A stretch of DNA of 64,000 bases from Eutreptiella sp. 'Long Island Sound 2002' (Eukaryota > Euglenozoa > Euglenophyceae > Eutreptiales > Eutreptiaceae), in contig OZ038384.1 in the NCBI GenBank assembly GCA_964036045.1, positions 22,869,000-22,932,999 of the forward strand, in the 5' to 3' direction. Positions 42,283-51,895 of the stretch are shown one piece after another. Position 1 is the stretch's first letter; each line of letters opens with the position of its first letter. The translations under genes were made by a program, and so were the position numbers. The notes below the pieces were generated by a model. It was not told where the DNA came from. It saw only the letters and a program-made list of their open reading frames with translations, and searched no databases.

Positions 42283-44846
42283 CATGGCTCCCTGGACAAC
42301 ACCAGACGTACGGTGGAGAAGATCATCGCGGATAGGGCGAGGGGGATCCTGGTCATAACCGGCATAGGATCCACCCCATGTCCGCTGGAAGGTCTCAAGT
42401 CGACGCTGAACTCCATCACCCTGAACGTGATGTCATTCCGGCCAGAGGAGGAGTTGTTCATCGACGCCAAGGGTGTATCAATGCCCTCCCCGGGTCAAGC
42501 GTGGGGTACCAAGGCTTTCCTGGTGGATGGGGCGCAAGCCCAGCCCACGGGTGATGAAGCATTCATCCGTAGGGTGGAGGCGGTGCCCATGAAGGTCATG
42601 TTTGAGCCCAAGGAGGGGACGGATCAGCCAATTGATGGTATTGACGTCCTGTCCCACGCCGAGATCGACGACGTCATCAACTACATGCGGATGGGGATGC
42701 CCGACCGTGTGGTAGCCAAGAAGAGGCGGGCCATGGTCCCATCTCCGCATTGGTGGGATGACAAGATGTTGGTCACCGGCAAGTACGAGAAGGATGAGTT
42801 CGTGGCGAGGGTCATGGATCACATCGCGGACCAATATGATGGTCCGGTTCGGTCGGACCCGCCGACGTGGGATTTTCCAAGAATGGGGGCCGATAGCGAC
42901 AAGAACCAGCCCGACGCCGCAAATTTCCGAAGATTATCGGTGGGAAGCATGCCCCACGACGATGAAGACGGCATATCGGACGAGGGGAAGTCGGATTCGG
43001 ACCCAGAAGAGGCCTATACCGCAGTGCGGTCGGTTGTACCGATACCGAAGCAAGCGGCTGAAGAGCCCCAGGAGAACCCGAAGGTCGCCGAGCTGAAGGG
43101 AAGGCTGATCAATGCCTATCCGCGGCTATTCAGTGGTGTCGCCAACAAGAACCCTCCAGATCGTGGGAGGTTTGGCACAGCGAAGATCAAGCTGAAGCCG
43201 AACCCGAAGATCTATCGTCATCGGGAGTACCAACTTCAGGGCGATCGAGCCGAGGCCATGAAGAAGAAGCTGTTGGCCGAGTTCATTGAGCGGGGATGGA
43301 TCGAACCCTCCGACAGTGAGTGGGCCAGCCCGGCCTTCATCGTGCCCAAGAAAGAGAAGGGCAAGTGGAGGTTGGTGGTGGATTACAGGGGTTTGAACGA
43401 GCAAACCGAGCGCGACTCGTACTCGCTTCCCCTGATCGACTCCATCCTCCAAAAACAACAGAAAAAGCGGATCTTCACGGTGTTAGACCTGAAACACGGT
43501 TATCACCAGATGCCGCTACACCCGGACTCCAGGCCCTGCACAGCGATGTCGACGGCGCTGGGGCCCATGCAGTGTAGAGTGGTGCCTATGGGCGCCAAAA
43601 ATGGCAACGCTGCTTTCCAGCGCATGATGGAGGACCTACTCGGTCCTGTCCGGGACTGTGCCGATCCCTTTGCGGATGATATCATCATCGGGTCCGGCAC
43701 GGAGAGCATGACTGAGGATGAGCTCATCGAAGCGCATGAGAAGGATCTGCGCCGAGTGCTCAGCGAGCTGGACAAGCACAACATGGTGTGCAAACCCACC
43801 AAAGCCTCACTCTTCGTGAAGGAAGTGGAGTTCGTGGGTCACGTGGTAGGTCACGGGCAACGCCGTCCCATGCCTGGGAAGCTGGCGTCCCTGCACCACT
43901 GGGAAAAGCCCCAGACCATCAGCGAACTCCGATCCTTCATGGGGTTCTGCAACTACTATTCGGGCTATGTTCGCATGTATGCAGAACTGTTGGGGCCGCT
44001 GCACAAGATGCTGCAAGTGGGCAAGTTCGATGGCCGGAAGGGGAGCAAGAAGAAGCTTGCCTGGACCCCTGAGGCCGATAATGCGTTCAACCGCCTGAAG
44101 GAGCGACTCCTGGAGCAGTTGGGGCTATTCCTGGTGGACCCGGACAAGGGATTCGTGCTACGGACGGACGCCTCGGACTATGCCGTACGGGCAGTCCTGG
44201 AGCAGGTCCGGGACGACGGGTCACACGTACCCGTGGCGTTCTGGAGCCGGATCCTGGCCGAGGGCCAACGCCGCACCCCGACCGCGAGGGAGAAGGAGAC
44301 GTACGCCATTGTCTGTGCGCTCAGGAAATGGTCGGGCCACATCGGATCGCAACCGGTGGTGGTTTGTACGGACCATCAGTCCTTGCAGAGCTGGCACAAG
44401 GAGCACGTCGACACCCCCTCAGGACGGGCGGCAAGGAGGGCCCGATGGCATGAGACGTTCGCCAAGTTCGACCTCAGCGTCGTGTACGTCCCGGAGAAGT
44501 ACAACACTGTGGCGGATTGCCTCAGTCGGTGGGCCTACCCCGCGGGCAAGGCTTGGATGGACATATCCAGCCATGGGGACGCCGAGGAGACCGAGGAGGC
44601 CAAACGCATCATCGAGATGCAGAAGGCCATGGAGCAAGAGGGGGTCAATTGCTTTGTGGTGATGGCAAACAGTACGGACCTGGCCAAGTTCCGGGGTGCC
44701 CGCGTCCAAGCTATTCGAGAGGAAGCCCTCGAGCAATGGATGGTGGCCCCTGTAGAGCTAGTCAGTTCGGTGCTTACAGAGGACTGGTCGGATGACTATG
44801 CGGCATCCCACCACTGGAGCAAGTACTGGAATGCCGTGAGGGCCCC
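42283..44846 (+). pseudogene. pol: C2 Pol: reverse transcriptase and RNase H
   Basis: Continuous frame after the UAG. The catalytic F-A-D-D of reverse transcriptase is at codons 453-456 counted from 42313, with normal flanking motifs (V-V-D-Y-R-G-L-N, L-D-L-K-H-G-Y-H-Q). RNase H follows with R-T-D-A-S-D-Y, E-K-E-T-Y and T-D-H-Q-S. The frame is lost at about 44839-44846, where one extra G occurs in GAGGGCCCC. Without it the sequence aligns with B into the integrase. Confidence 0.9.
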
Positions 44847-46313
44847 TGTCGGACGACGAATGGCCTGAGGGCTTGACCGAGGATGGGGACAAACTGTTCC
44901 TCAAGGACAAGCTGCTGGTGCCCGAGAACCGAGTTGATGAGCTCATCGACCATTGGCACAACGCCCAGCTCATGCACCCTGGCCGAGACAAGATGCAGCA
45001 GGACCTGGGGTGGCGTTTCAAGTTCCCTCCGGGGTACTACGCCATCCTGGCGTAGGTACTGCAGCGACTGTGCCGTGTGTCGGGCCACGAAGAGCCCCAA
45101 CCACTCCACAGCGGGTAACCCGGTGTATACGGCTATACCGGACGCCCCTATGCGGTCCGTTGCCATGGATGTGTTCGCCATGCCTGAGGTCACCGTGGAA
45201 GGAGAGACCTACGACTGTGTCGTCCTGGCGGTGGATAGGCACAGCGGGTATATCGTGGCGGTCCCTGGCAAGAAGTCCAAGAAGAAGGACAAGAAGGACA
45301 AGCATGGAGTGGGGCTGCAGGCCAAGACCGTCGCTAATGCCATGATCAGGCATTGGCTGAAAATTTTCGATGTCCCAGCTGTCATCTGCAGCGATCGGGG
45401 CAGTCAGTTTGTGGGGACCTGGTTTAAGACGATGTGCAAGCACATGGGCATTCGGCACGCCAAGACCGTGGCGTACCACAGCCGGTCAAATGGCCGAGCT
45501 GAGGTGGCCGGGCGGCAGATGTTCGAAAAGTTCCGCCAGCTGCACATCGACGAACCGGGCCGGAATTGGTATAATTCAATGTGGAGAGTACTCCAAGCGT
45601 ATCACGACCTTCCGGGGCCCACTGGACTGTCGCCCCATCGCATCCTGTTCCTACGGGATAGAGTGTCACGCACTCTCCCGTGGTTGAACCATGGCAAAGT
45701 GGCCCGGGATGCGAACGCTATGATGGCTGAGGCGGATGACACGGCGGCCAAGGTGTGCAAGGCACTGCAGGACGAGCATGAGAAGAGGGCCAAGTACTTC
45801 AAGCAGGGAAAGGTCCAGAAGTATGCTCTCCAAGACACCGTGTGGGTGGAGCGGCACCACAAGGATGACCTGTCCAGGCATCGGCAGGCGTCTTTGTATG
45901 TGCCGGGGGTAATCGTGCGGAAGGTCGGGCAGGATGTGTATGCGGTTCGTGTGGGGGATAACAAGATCCTGGACCGCGACCATACTCAGCTTCGTCCCCG
46001 AGCACCAGACCCCAGCGGACGTCCCGTCACCTTCGAGTTCACGGCCGGCGATGTGGACTCGGACGACGAGGGTGAGGACGACGACTTCAACGCTGAGAAG
46101 ATCCTGGCGAACAAGCCGGACCCGGGGACGCCTGGGGGGAGGCTTTATAAAGTCCGTTGGAAGGGATTCGCCGCATCCAGGGATTTGTGAAAGCCTCCGA
46201 GCAGTTTCGTGCCGAGGTATACCACGGTTTGGATGGACTATCTGAAGAAAAAGAATATTTCTTTGGATGTCAAGGACGTGTTGGTCCATTTGGTTGCTGC
46301 TGTAGCACCGTAA
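44847..46313 (+). pseudogene. C2 integrase and chromodomain
   Basis: The zinc module (H...H...C-x2-C) spans 44940-45090 and is interrupted by an extra G near 45049, giving a TAG at 45053-45055. The catalytic core is complete in the next frame: A-M-D-V-F, C-S-D-R-G-S-Q and N-G-R-A-E-V. A lysine-rich insert (K-K-S-K-K-K-D) lies between the first and second catalytic acids. The chromodomain (F-N-A-E-K-I-L, K-V-R-W-K-G-F) is cut by TGA 46188-46190, where the tryptophan of the conserved T-W-E-P motif is expected. The same frame then continues cleanly to TAA 46311-46313. Confidence 0.88.
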
Positions 46314-46696
46314 TGGATCCCCCTTGGCATTTGTGCTTGTTTCTGTGCTTGGGAGACGGGTGAGGGCGTTCATCCGGGCATTTTTGGGCTTTGATTGGCC
46401 ATCTACCCCCTTCACTCGATCTCCACATATATATTTCATTGTGGTATACTTATTTAGGTCGACCGACGACGTTTCTCTATCTTTGATCCCCTTGATCCAT
46501 GTTGTAGATCAAGAGGAGACCGGATATGGCGTAGGGCACCGATTATGAGTGTCCTCACCCCTCCCTTGGGGCGTGGGGGACGCCTACGACGTGTGTGGGG
46601 CCTCCATATGTCCTTGGGACATGGGGGGGCTGGGTTGGAGCCCATTGGGGTCCTCCCGTCCTCTCTTCAATGACTTCCGAGCGGTAACAACGCTCT
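46314..46696 (+). other. C2 3' untranslated region
   Basis: About 380 bases with no coding frame, ending at a polypurine tract. Confidence 0.6.
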
Positions 46697-46707
46697 GAGA
46701 AGGGGGG
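46697..46707 (+). promoter_or_regulatory. Polypurine tract of C2
   Basis: GAGAAGGGGGG directly followed by TGAAGCCGG, which matches the first bases of the B LTR (TGAAGCGG). This fixes the start of the C2 3' LTR. Confidence 0.8.
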
Positions 46708-48303
46708 TGAAGCCGGTTCGGACCCCCGTGGCCATCTTGGGGTCACTTGGGGTGTGTATCTATGTGCCGGCAAGCCGCCATTGGCTGATATCTTACTCTC
46801 CCATCCACCTGACCTAACCTGATGTGATAGTGTGATAGGTTTGGCCACTCCGGCTATGAGCGGCCATATTCAGTACCGAGGCGCCGCCAGCTGAGATTTA
46901 TATATCAGAATATCAGGAATCAACAGGGTTTTTTTATCATAATGTTTCCGTAATTTTTCCGCCTTCCGTTCTGATGGTCAATGTATCGGCGAATGTCAGT
47001 TGGCTCGCGATTTTGCGGTAACGGATTGGTTAACTGTTATTTACAGATATTTTGGCGGAAACCCCGATGAAGGGTCGGATTTCATCAGTAAAGGGTTCGT
47101 TGCTTCCGCAATTTTCTAAACATGCACTCGAAATTTTAATCTGAATTTTTCGCGTTGTCGAAATCGGATTTTCGACTTCGACATCGCCGCAGTTGATTTG
47201 GTCTTCTTCGAGTGGTCATACTCCCTTCCCTTATGCCCAAATCAGGTTTCCCTTATACTTGCCACCCATTTGACTTGGAGATATAAGGGAAACAAAAGTG
47301 AATCGTGGGACCACTTTGAAGGGCCATATCTACGCGCGAGTGTGAGGAAAGAGAATAAGGAAGGTTGCGTTGCAAGCGCCTTAGTCTCAACTTATATTTA
47401 GTAGGGTCCAACACCTTAAGTCGTCATACACACTCGTTGTAGCATAGGATCATGGTCAACATGGTGGAAACTTGTTTATAACTTGTTGACCATGTGTCCG
47501 GACTTGATATTATGACTTTCGAGTGTAGAGCATGAGTCTTGCGGTGGCATAGCATCTTTCCTTAGGTTCGCACGTCCATTTAACCCAAGGTTATGACCAT
47601 GGAGGGGCATGGCGTACCATGGTGGGAGCCAATTTTAAGGGCTATGTGTGACATGGGTAGTATATGTCTTGATATGCTCACGCCCATGTTCTATATCTTC
47701 GTGTGGCCGAAGAGATGGAGAGCCACAGGTGACAAGGGTTTTGTCCATGTCCGAATAGTGGAATTCAAAGCGCTCGACTAAGTCTACCGCGTATGTATTG
47801 CTCATGGTATGTTTGGCAAAGAGATCCATGAGTGCACGCCAATTTTCATGGGGCGTGTAGATATGAGTGGCGAAGGTATCTCCATGCGCCCGATTGGGGA
47901 TCCAAGTAGCGGAATTGTTGGCAAATGGTTCTAATCATTTGTGTATTGAACCATGAGCGGATATCATGGGTGAGCATAGAGATATACTATCATGACAACT
48001 TTGTATTTGGACATATTTTCATGTTTTTGACCTCAATTTTTGCTCATTTTTGCGATTTGTGTACTTACCTGGTCGGCGAACAGCAAGGAGCCTATGGAGA
48101 GTCGAACCATGGTACGTTGTTCACATGTTGGCATATGCTTTGGAGTTGAACATCACCATATGCCGGATCGCGTACTCCATTTTGGCTTGGCGCACGAAGG
48201 ATTACAAGAATTGGTCTCAAGATCATGGGCTGACTTGGGCAGTGCGTGGCGCCCATATCCGAAGGGGTTTCGAGGGTAAAGTGGGGATGTACATGGGCAT
48301 TGA
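46708..48303 (+). repeat. C2 3' LTR, right end missing
   Basis: Starts TGAAGCC. It is alignable, though well diverged, with the outer 1.0-1.5 kb of the B LTR read in reverse, including the conserved block at 47154-47185. From 46889 to 48303 it is repeated almost exactly at 51896-53309. Similarity stops at a GTAG microsatellite (48304-48325). Confidence 0.8.
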
Positions 48304-48890
48304 GGTAGGTAGGTAGGTAGGTATCTTCGGGAGCTCGGGATGCCTCCTTTGACATTGCAGGAAGAAGGTCTTACCAAGGGGACGTCCTGTCCCTCCCACT
48401 GCCCTATGTCAGGTGCCTCTTGAGCCGCTCCCGCATGTGCTTGGGAAGGCATTGTCGCGGCCACCCGGTCCATGTGTCCCAATTGGGAGGGTGTCCCCAC
48501 ATGTGTCCATGGGTAGGGCCACATGCCCCCTCCTTTGGGCGGCAGCTCTGGGGGAATGCCCAGCCGTGTGGAGTATCTCTCACTACAAGGGGTATTGCTC
48601 CCGCTTGTCTACGGTACGACCGCCTCACCCTTGTGGCTTGAGTTGCGGGGCCACTCTGCTTGGCAGGTGGCCCCCTCCTGGACTGTGTACCGGCTCGCCT
48701 GTCACCGGTCGCTTCGCTGGCTCCGGGTGACATTTGCCATGGTCCCTGATGCAGCCTGGCCGGGCTCGGACCAGTGGCCTTGGAGTACCGCTCCTGCCAC
48801 TGGCCCGGTGGGTCGGCTGGCTCGCCCCAGTGCGTCCGACCCATGGGGTATTGGTTCTTTCCTGTCCCTCGGCCGCCCTACGTGTGTGCA

Positions 48891-49085
48891 GTGTCCTGGG
48901 CCGCTGGGCTCCCGTTCACCGGTGTGCCCGCGCGGTTTGCTGTGGTGCGTCTGCGGTGTCCTGGGCCAGCTGGCTCCTGTTCACCGGTGTACTCGCTCGG
49001 TGTGTTGTGTTGCATGTGCGGTGTCCTGGGCCACTGGGCTCCTGTTCACCGGTGTGCGTGCTGTGTGCGGTGCGCGTGTGTCATG
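48891..49085. repeat. 65-bp tandem repeat, three units
   Basis: Units start at 48891, 48956 and 49021, each beginning GTGTCCTGGGCC and containing GTTCACCGGTGT. The internal variable part diverges between units. Confidence 0.85.
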
Positions 49086-49122
49086 GGTGGTTGTGTCCCT
49101 CTTCCTCCCCCCCTAATTTTCG

Positions 49123-49190
49123 CTTTTTTTTTCTTTTTTGTTTTTTTTTTCTTTCGGAAAAAAAAAAAGAAAAAACAAAAAAGAGAAAAA
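49123..49190. repeat. Poly-T / poly-A inverted repeat
   Basis: A T-run with C and G interruptions faces an A-run with matching interruptions across a TTTCGGAAA turn. The arms are imperfect. It could cause replication slippage or act as a terminator-like hairpin; no function is shown. Confidence 0.6.
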
Positions 49191-49597
49191 CAGGGGCGCG
49201 CGTACACTGCAGGCACAGGCACGGGCAGCTGGTGCGGCGGTGCAATCGCGTTGTGTCCTCTGGCGTGTGTCGTCGGTGCTGTGGCGGCGGTCGCGCCCCA
49301 GGGGCGCGGCTCGCGCGTCCTGATGTACACGGGCTTGGGTCAGGGTGGGTTTGGTGAGGTGTCTCTTTGCTTCTGGAGCTGGCTGGTTAGGCGGCTGTGT
49401 GGGCTGTGGGTGTGGGCTGTGGTTACGTTGTTCCCTCGGCGGGCTTGGTTAGGAGTCAAGGGTTAGCGGTTTCGGGGTGTGGCTCGGGTTTGATTTGTGC
49501 TTGGGTTCTGGCTCGGTTAGGCGGTTGCGCGGGGCCGGGCGTGTGGGTAGCAGGGTCCATGGGGTCGTGCGTGCGGGCCGGCCGGTGGCCGGTGGCC

Positions 49598-50020
49598 TCA
49601 CTGGGAGTCCCACACGAAGGGGTCGACGGGCGTGCCGGGGGCATACGCAGCGTGCAGGTTGGGCAGCAGCGGGCGCACCTGCAGGGCGTCGGCGTGGGCG
49701 ATGAGGACCTCACTGATGACCGAGGGGTCGGCGGCAAGCAGTATGCGATGCCCGGGAGGGGTGGCGGCGAGGAGCGGGAGGATGTCCGCGGCCCGCGACG
49801 TGGGGGCGAACACGACGTGGGCCGGGTGCGGCCCCGGGAGCGGTGCCGGGGGGAGCGGGACCACAGGATGGCGGTCTACTGTGAGGTGCCAAGTGGCGCG
49901 ATGGTGGAGGAGCCGGACTAGGGCGATGCTGTGGTGCAGTGTGTGGGGCTGGGTGCTGGGCGGCGTGGGGACGTGCGGCGGGAGGGGGGGGGGGCGGGGC
50001 GGTGGCGTGGGAGGGGGCAC
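49598..50020 (-). CDS. Hypothetical 140-codon ORF in the GC-rich segment
   Basis: Open frame with protein-like composition after a Pro-rich start: hydrophobic/His-rich stretches, A-A-D-P-S-V-I-S-E-V-L-I and a C-terminal V-D-P-F-V-W-D. It lies 200 bases downstream of the spliced gene fragment on the same strand and could be a further exon or a separate gene. No family recognised. GC bias alone produces long ORFs here, so support is modest. Confidence 0.35.
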   Translation of the reverse strand: MPPPTPPPRPPPLPPHVPTPPSTQPHTLHHSIALVRLLHHRATWHLTVDRHPVVPLPPAPLPGPHPAHVVFAPTSRAADILPLLAATPPGHRILLAADPSVISEVLIAHADALQVRPLLPNLHAAYAPGTPVDPFVWDSQ

Positions 50021-50222
50021 GGCGGAGGGGTGACGCCAGCGACGTGTGTGTCGTGTTTAGGGTGGAGAGGAGCCCACGGTAGCGGGCCTGAGTTCGGCGC
50101 CTTTTGGCGTAGTGGTGCTCGTTGTCCTGTGCGTTGGCTTCCTTCGGCGTCCGGTTCGTTTGGTGACTTCTGGGCGGGGCCTGGCGTGGTGCCCCGTGGT
50201 GGTGGTTTGCTGGGTAACGAGG

Positions 50223-51895
50223 TTAGATGGCGGCGCCGCTGGCCGGGGGGTCAGGCGCGTCGTGATGTGAGGCGCGCAGGGCTCCTGGGGTGCTGTGGGT
50301 GTCGCCGGTGTCGGTGCGCCGACGCTTGTGGGGTGGTGACGGGGTGTGTGCGTGCGGGGCTGGGCTTTGGGTGATGTCCCACAGGCGGATGCCGTCTCGC
50401 TGCGTTTCCTGGAGGGTCTCCCGCAGGCGCCTGAGGACATACGGGTGGTCCTGGGGCGCGGGGAGGTTGCGGGGGTGGACTCCCAGGGGGTGGAGCGCAT
50501 CGGCCAGCATGGCTTCCCATGCGGCCTGCGGCATCCACCCCCCCGCCGGCCGGAGGCGGCAGTTCTCCACCGACCCCGGGCGGGGCCGATGGACCAGACC
50601 CTCGAGGGAGGGCTCTCCCCGGGCCCACTTCCGCAGCTCCCAGAGCTGCGTGTGGGTCCAGCGCTGCCACCACTGTTCCTGGGCGGGCCTGCGGTCTTGG
50701 GCGGAGGAGTGGGCGTGGGTGGGTGTGACGGAGTCTTGGGGACCGGCGGCGGTGGCGGGCCTGGGGGATTCCTCGTAGTCCTGTTCCGTGGGGGTGCGTG
50801 AAGAGTGGGGGTGCACGCGGATGTGGACCCGCGGGTGTGCGCGTACGGTCTCCGCCTCGGGGTTGGGCTGGGATTCGCGGCGGCGGCGGTAGTGGGGCAT
50901 GCGTTGCATGTGGGCTGTCATCGAGGGCCGGTAGGGGGGCGGGGACGCTGCTGGTGGACCCTGGCGTCGTTCTGGCTTGGTTGGGGGCGGTCCGTGGGCC
51001 TGGGGTGTGGGCTTTGAGAGGTGGCGGGACGAGGTGCGTCGCGCTTCGGCCGCGGCGCGCTCCGCCATGAAGGTGGTGGCGGTGGCGTCGGTGACGGTGG
51101 GGGGGCGCCGCGCTGGGCGCTGCTGCCTTCGGGCGTGGGACGGCTGGGGCCGGATGTCGTAGAGGACGTCCTCGGGGGGCCGGGCTCGCGCTGCCGTCGT
51201 GGCGCCGGGTTTGGGCTTGGGTTTGGGCTTGGCTGCGGGCTGCGTGCTGACGGGTTTGGATGGCCGTTTGGCGGCGGTCTTGGGCTGCGGCTGGGTCGTG
51301 GGTGTGGGCTTCGTCGGGGCGTGGGCCTTGGCGGCGGCGGGGCTGCTCGCGGTGGGGGCGGGTTTGGAGGCCCGTTTGGGAGGTGTCCCCCGCGGCCTGG
51401 GGGGTGGAGTGCTGCATGAGGACGTGGTGGTGGTGGTGGATGAGGTGGTCGTGGTGGTGGAGGTTGTAGAGTCGGAGGCGGAGGAGAGGGCTGTGGGAGA
51501 CGGCGGAGGGTCCTGGGCCTCGGGGGCGGGCGTATGACGCTCGGTCCTGTAAGTAGCGAGAGCGAGGGTGCAGGTTCGGGCACCGGGCGTGTGCGCGCGT
51601 TTTCCCTGGTAATCCGTGCGTGCTGGTGCTGGAGTGGCGGCGTTGTCTCGGCTGCGCGGGCACGTGGGTTACCCGGGGGGTGGCCATATCTGCTCCAGGA
51701 CGTGCGGGTGTGTTTGCTGGAGGTAGTCGAGGGTCTGGAAGAAGCATCGCTGGATGCCAGGCATGTCCTCCTCTGTGAGGTGGGGGTAGTTTTGGGTGGG
51801 GGTGTAGCGGCCCGGCCACAGCAGCGTCATGAGGCGGGCTGCCACCATGTACGGGCATAGTTGTAGGGTGGTGGGGCGTGGGGGGGAGGCGCCGG
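50223..51895 (-). pseudogene. 5'-truncated spliced gene of unknown function
   Basis: Exon 1 is open from the LTR border (51895) to 51673 and encodes a coherent, tryptophan/tyrosine-containing helical segment. GT...AG borders define a 126-nt intron (51672-51547, donor GTAACC, acceptor CTACTTACAG). Exon 2 (51546-50223, 441 codons including stop) joins in frame, completing a glycine codon. It encodes Thr/Ser and Lys-Pro low-complexity stretches, then a structured part rich in Trp (W-W-Q-R-W-T-H, G-G-W-M-P-Q-A-A-W), and ends TAA. The 5' end was removed by the LTR at 51896. I do not recognise the protein; a host gene or a non-LTR mobile element are both possible. Confidence 0.6.
51547..51672 (-). 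other. Predicted intron (GT-AG, 126 nt)
   Basis: Donor GG|GTAACC and acceptor TACTTACAG|GA. The unspliced exon-1 frame hits TAA at the donor. Splicing restores a frame that stays open for 440 codons. The intron has a pyrimidine-rich 3' part. Confidence 0.55.

Larger units (their letters stand above)
32048..43328. repeat. Large duplication, copy 2 (B2 - LTR - C2)
   Basis: Partner of 1-11279. Here the sequence runs on at both ends into B2 pol (left) and C2 pol (right), so this copy looks like the source arrangement and copy 1 the derived one. Its capsid frame is uninterrupted where copy 1 has an extra A. Confidence 0.93.
40701..48303 (+). mobile_element. Ty3/gypsy element C2, 5'-truncated, with partial 3' LTR
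   Basis: Begins inside gag at the B2 LTR border and continues through protease, linker domain, reverse transcriptase, RNase H, integrase and chromodomain to a polypurine tract and a 3' LTR truncated at 48303. It has two single-G frameshifts and three in-frame stops (one of them the conserved Gag/Pol UAG). It is related to B at protein level but clearly a different family. Confidence 0.9.
48304..51895. other. GC-rich segment trapped between LTR repeats
   Basis: 3.6 kb of markedly GC-rich DNA unlike the flanking AT-richer LTRs. From left to right: (GTAG)n microsatellite, about 0.5 kb without a clear feature, a 65-bp tandem repeat, a T/A-rich hairpin, about 0.4 kb of low-complexity sequence, a short minus-strand ORF, and the spliced minus-strand gene fragment cut by the right LTR. 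No retroelement protein motif is present. Possibly captured host or foreign-element DNA. Confidence 0.75.

Noticed and set aside
48734-49466. Plus-strand ORFs of about 200-230 codons over the 65-bp repeat
   Set aside because: They cross tandem repeats and the T/A run and have biased composition with no recognisable motif.
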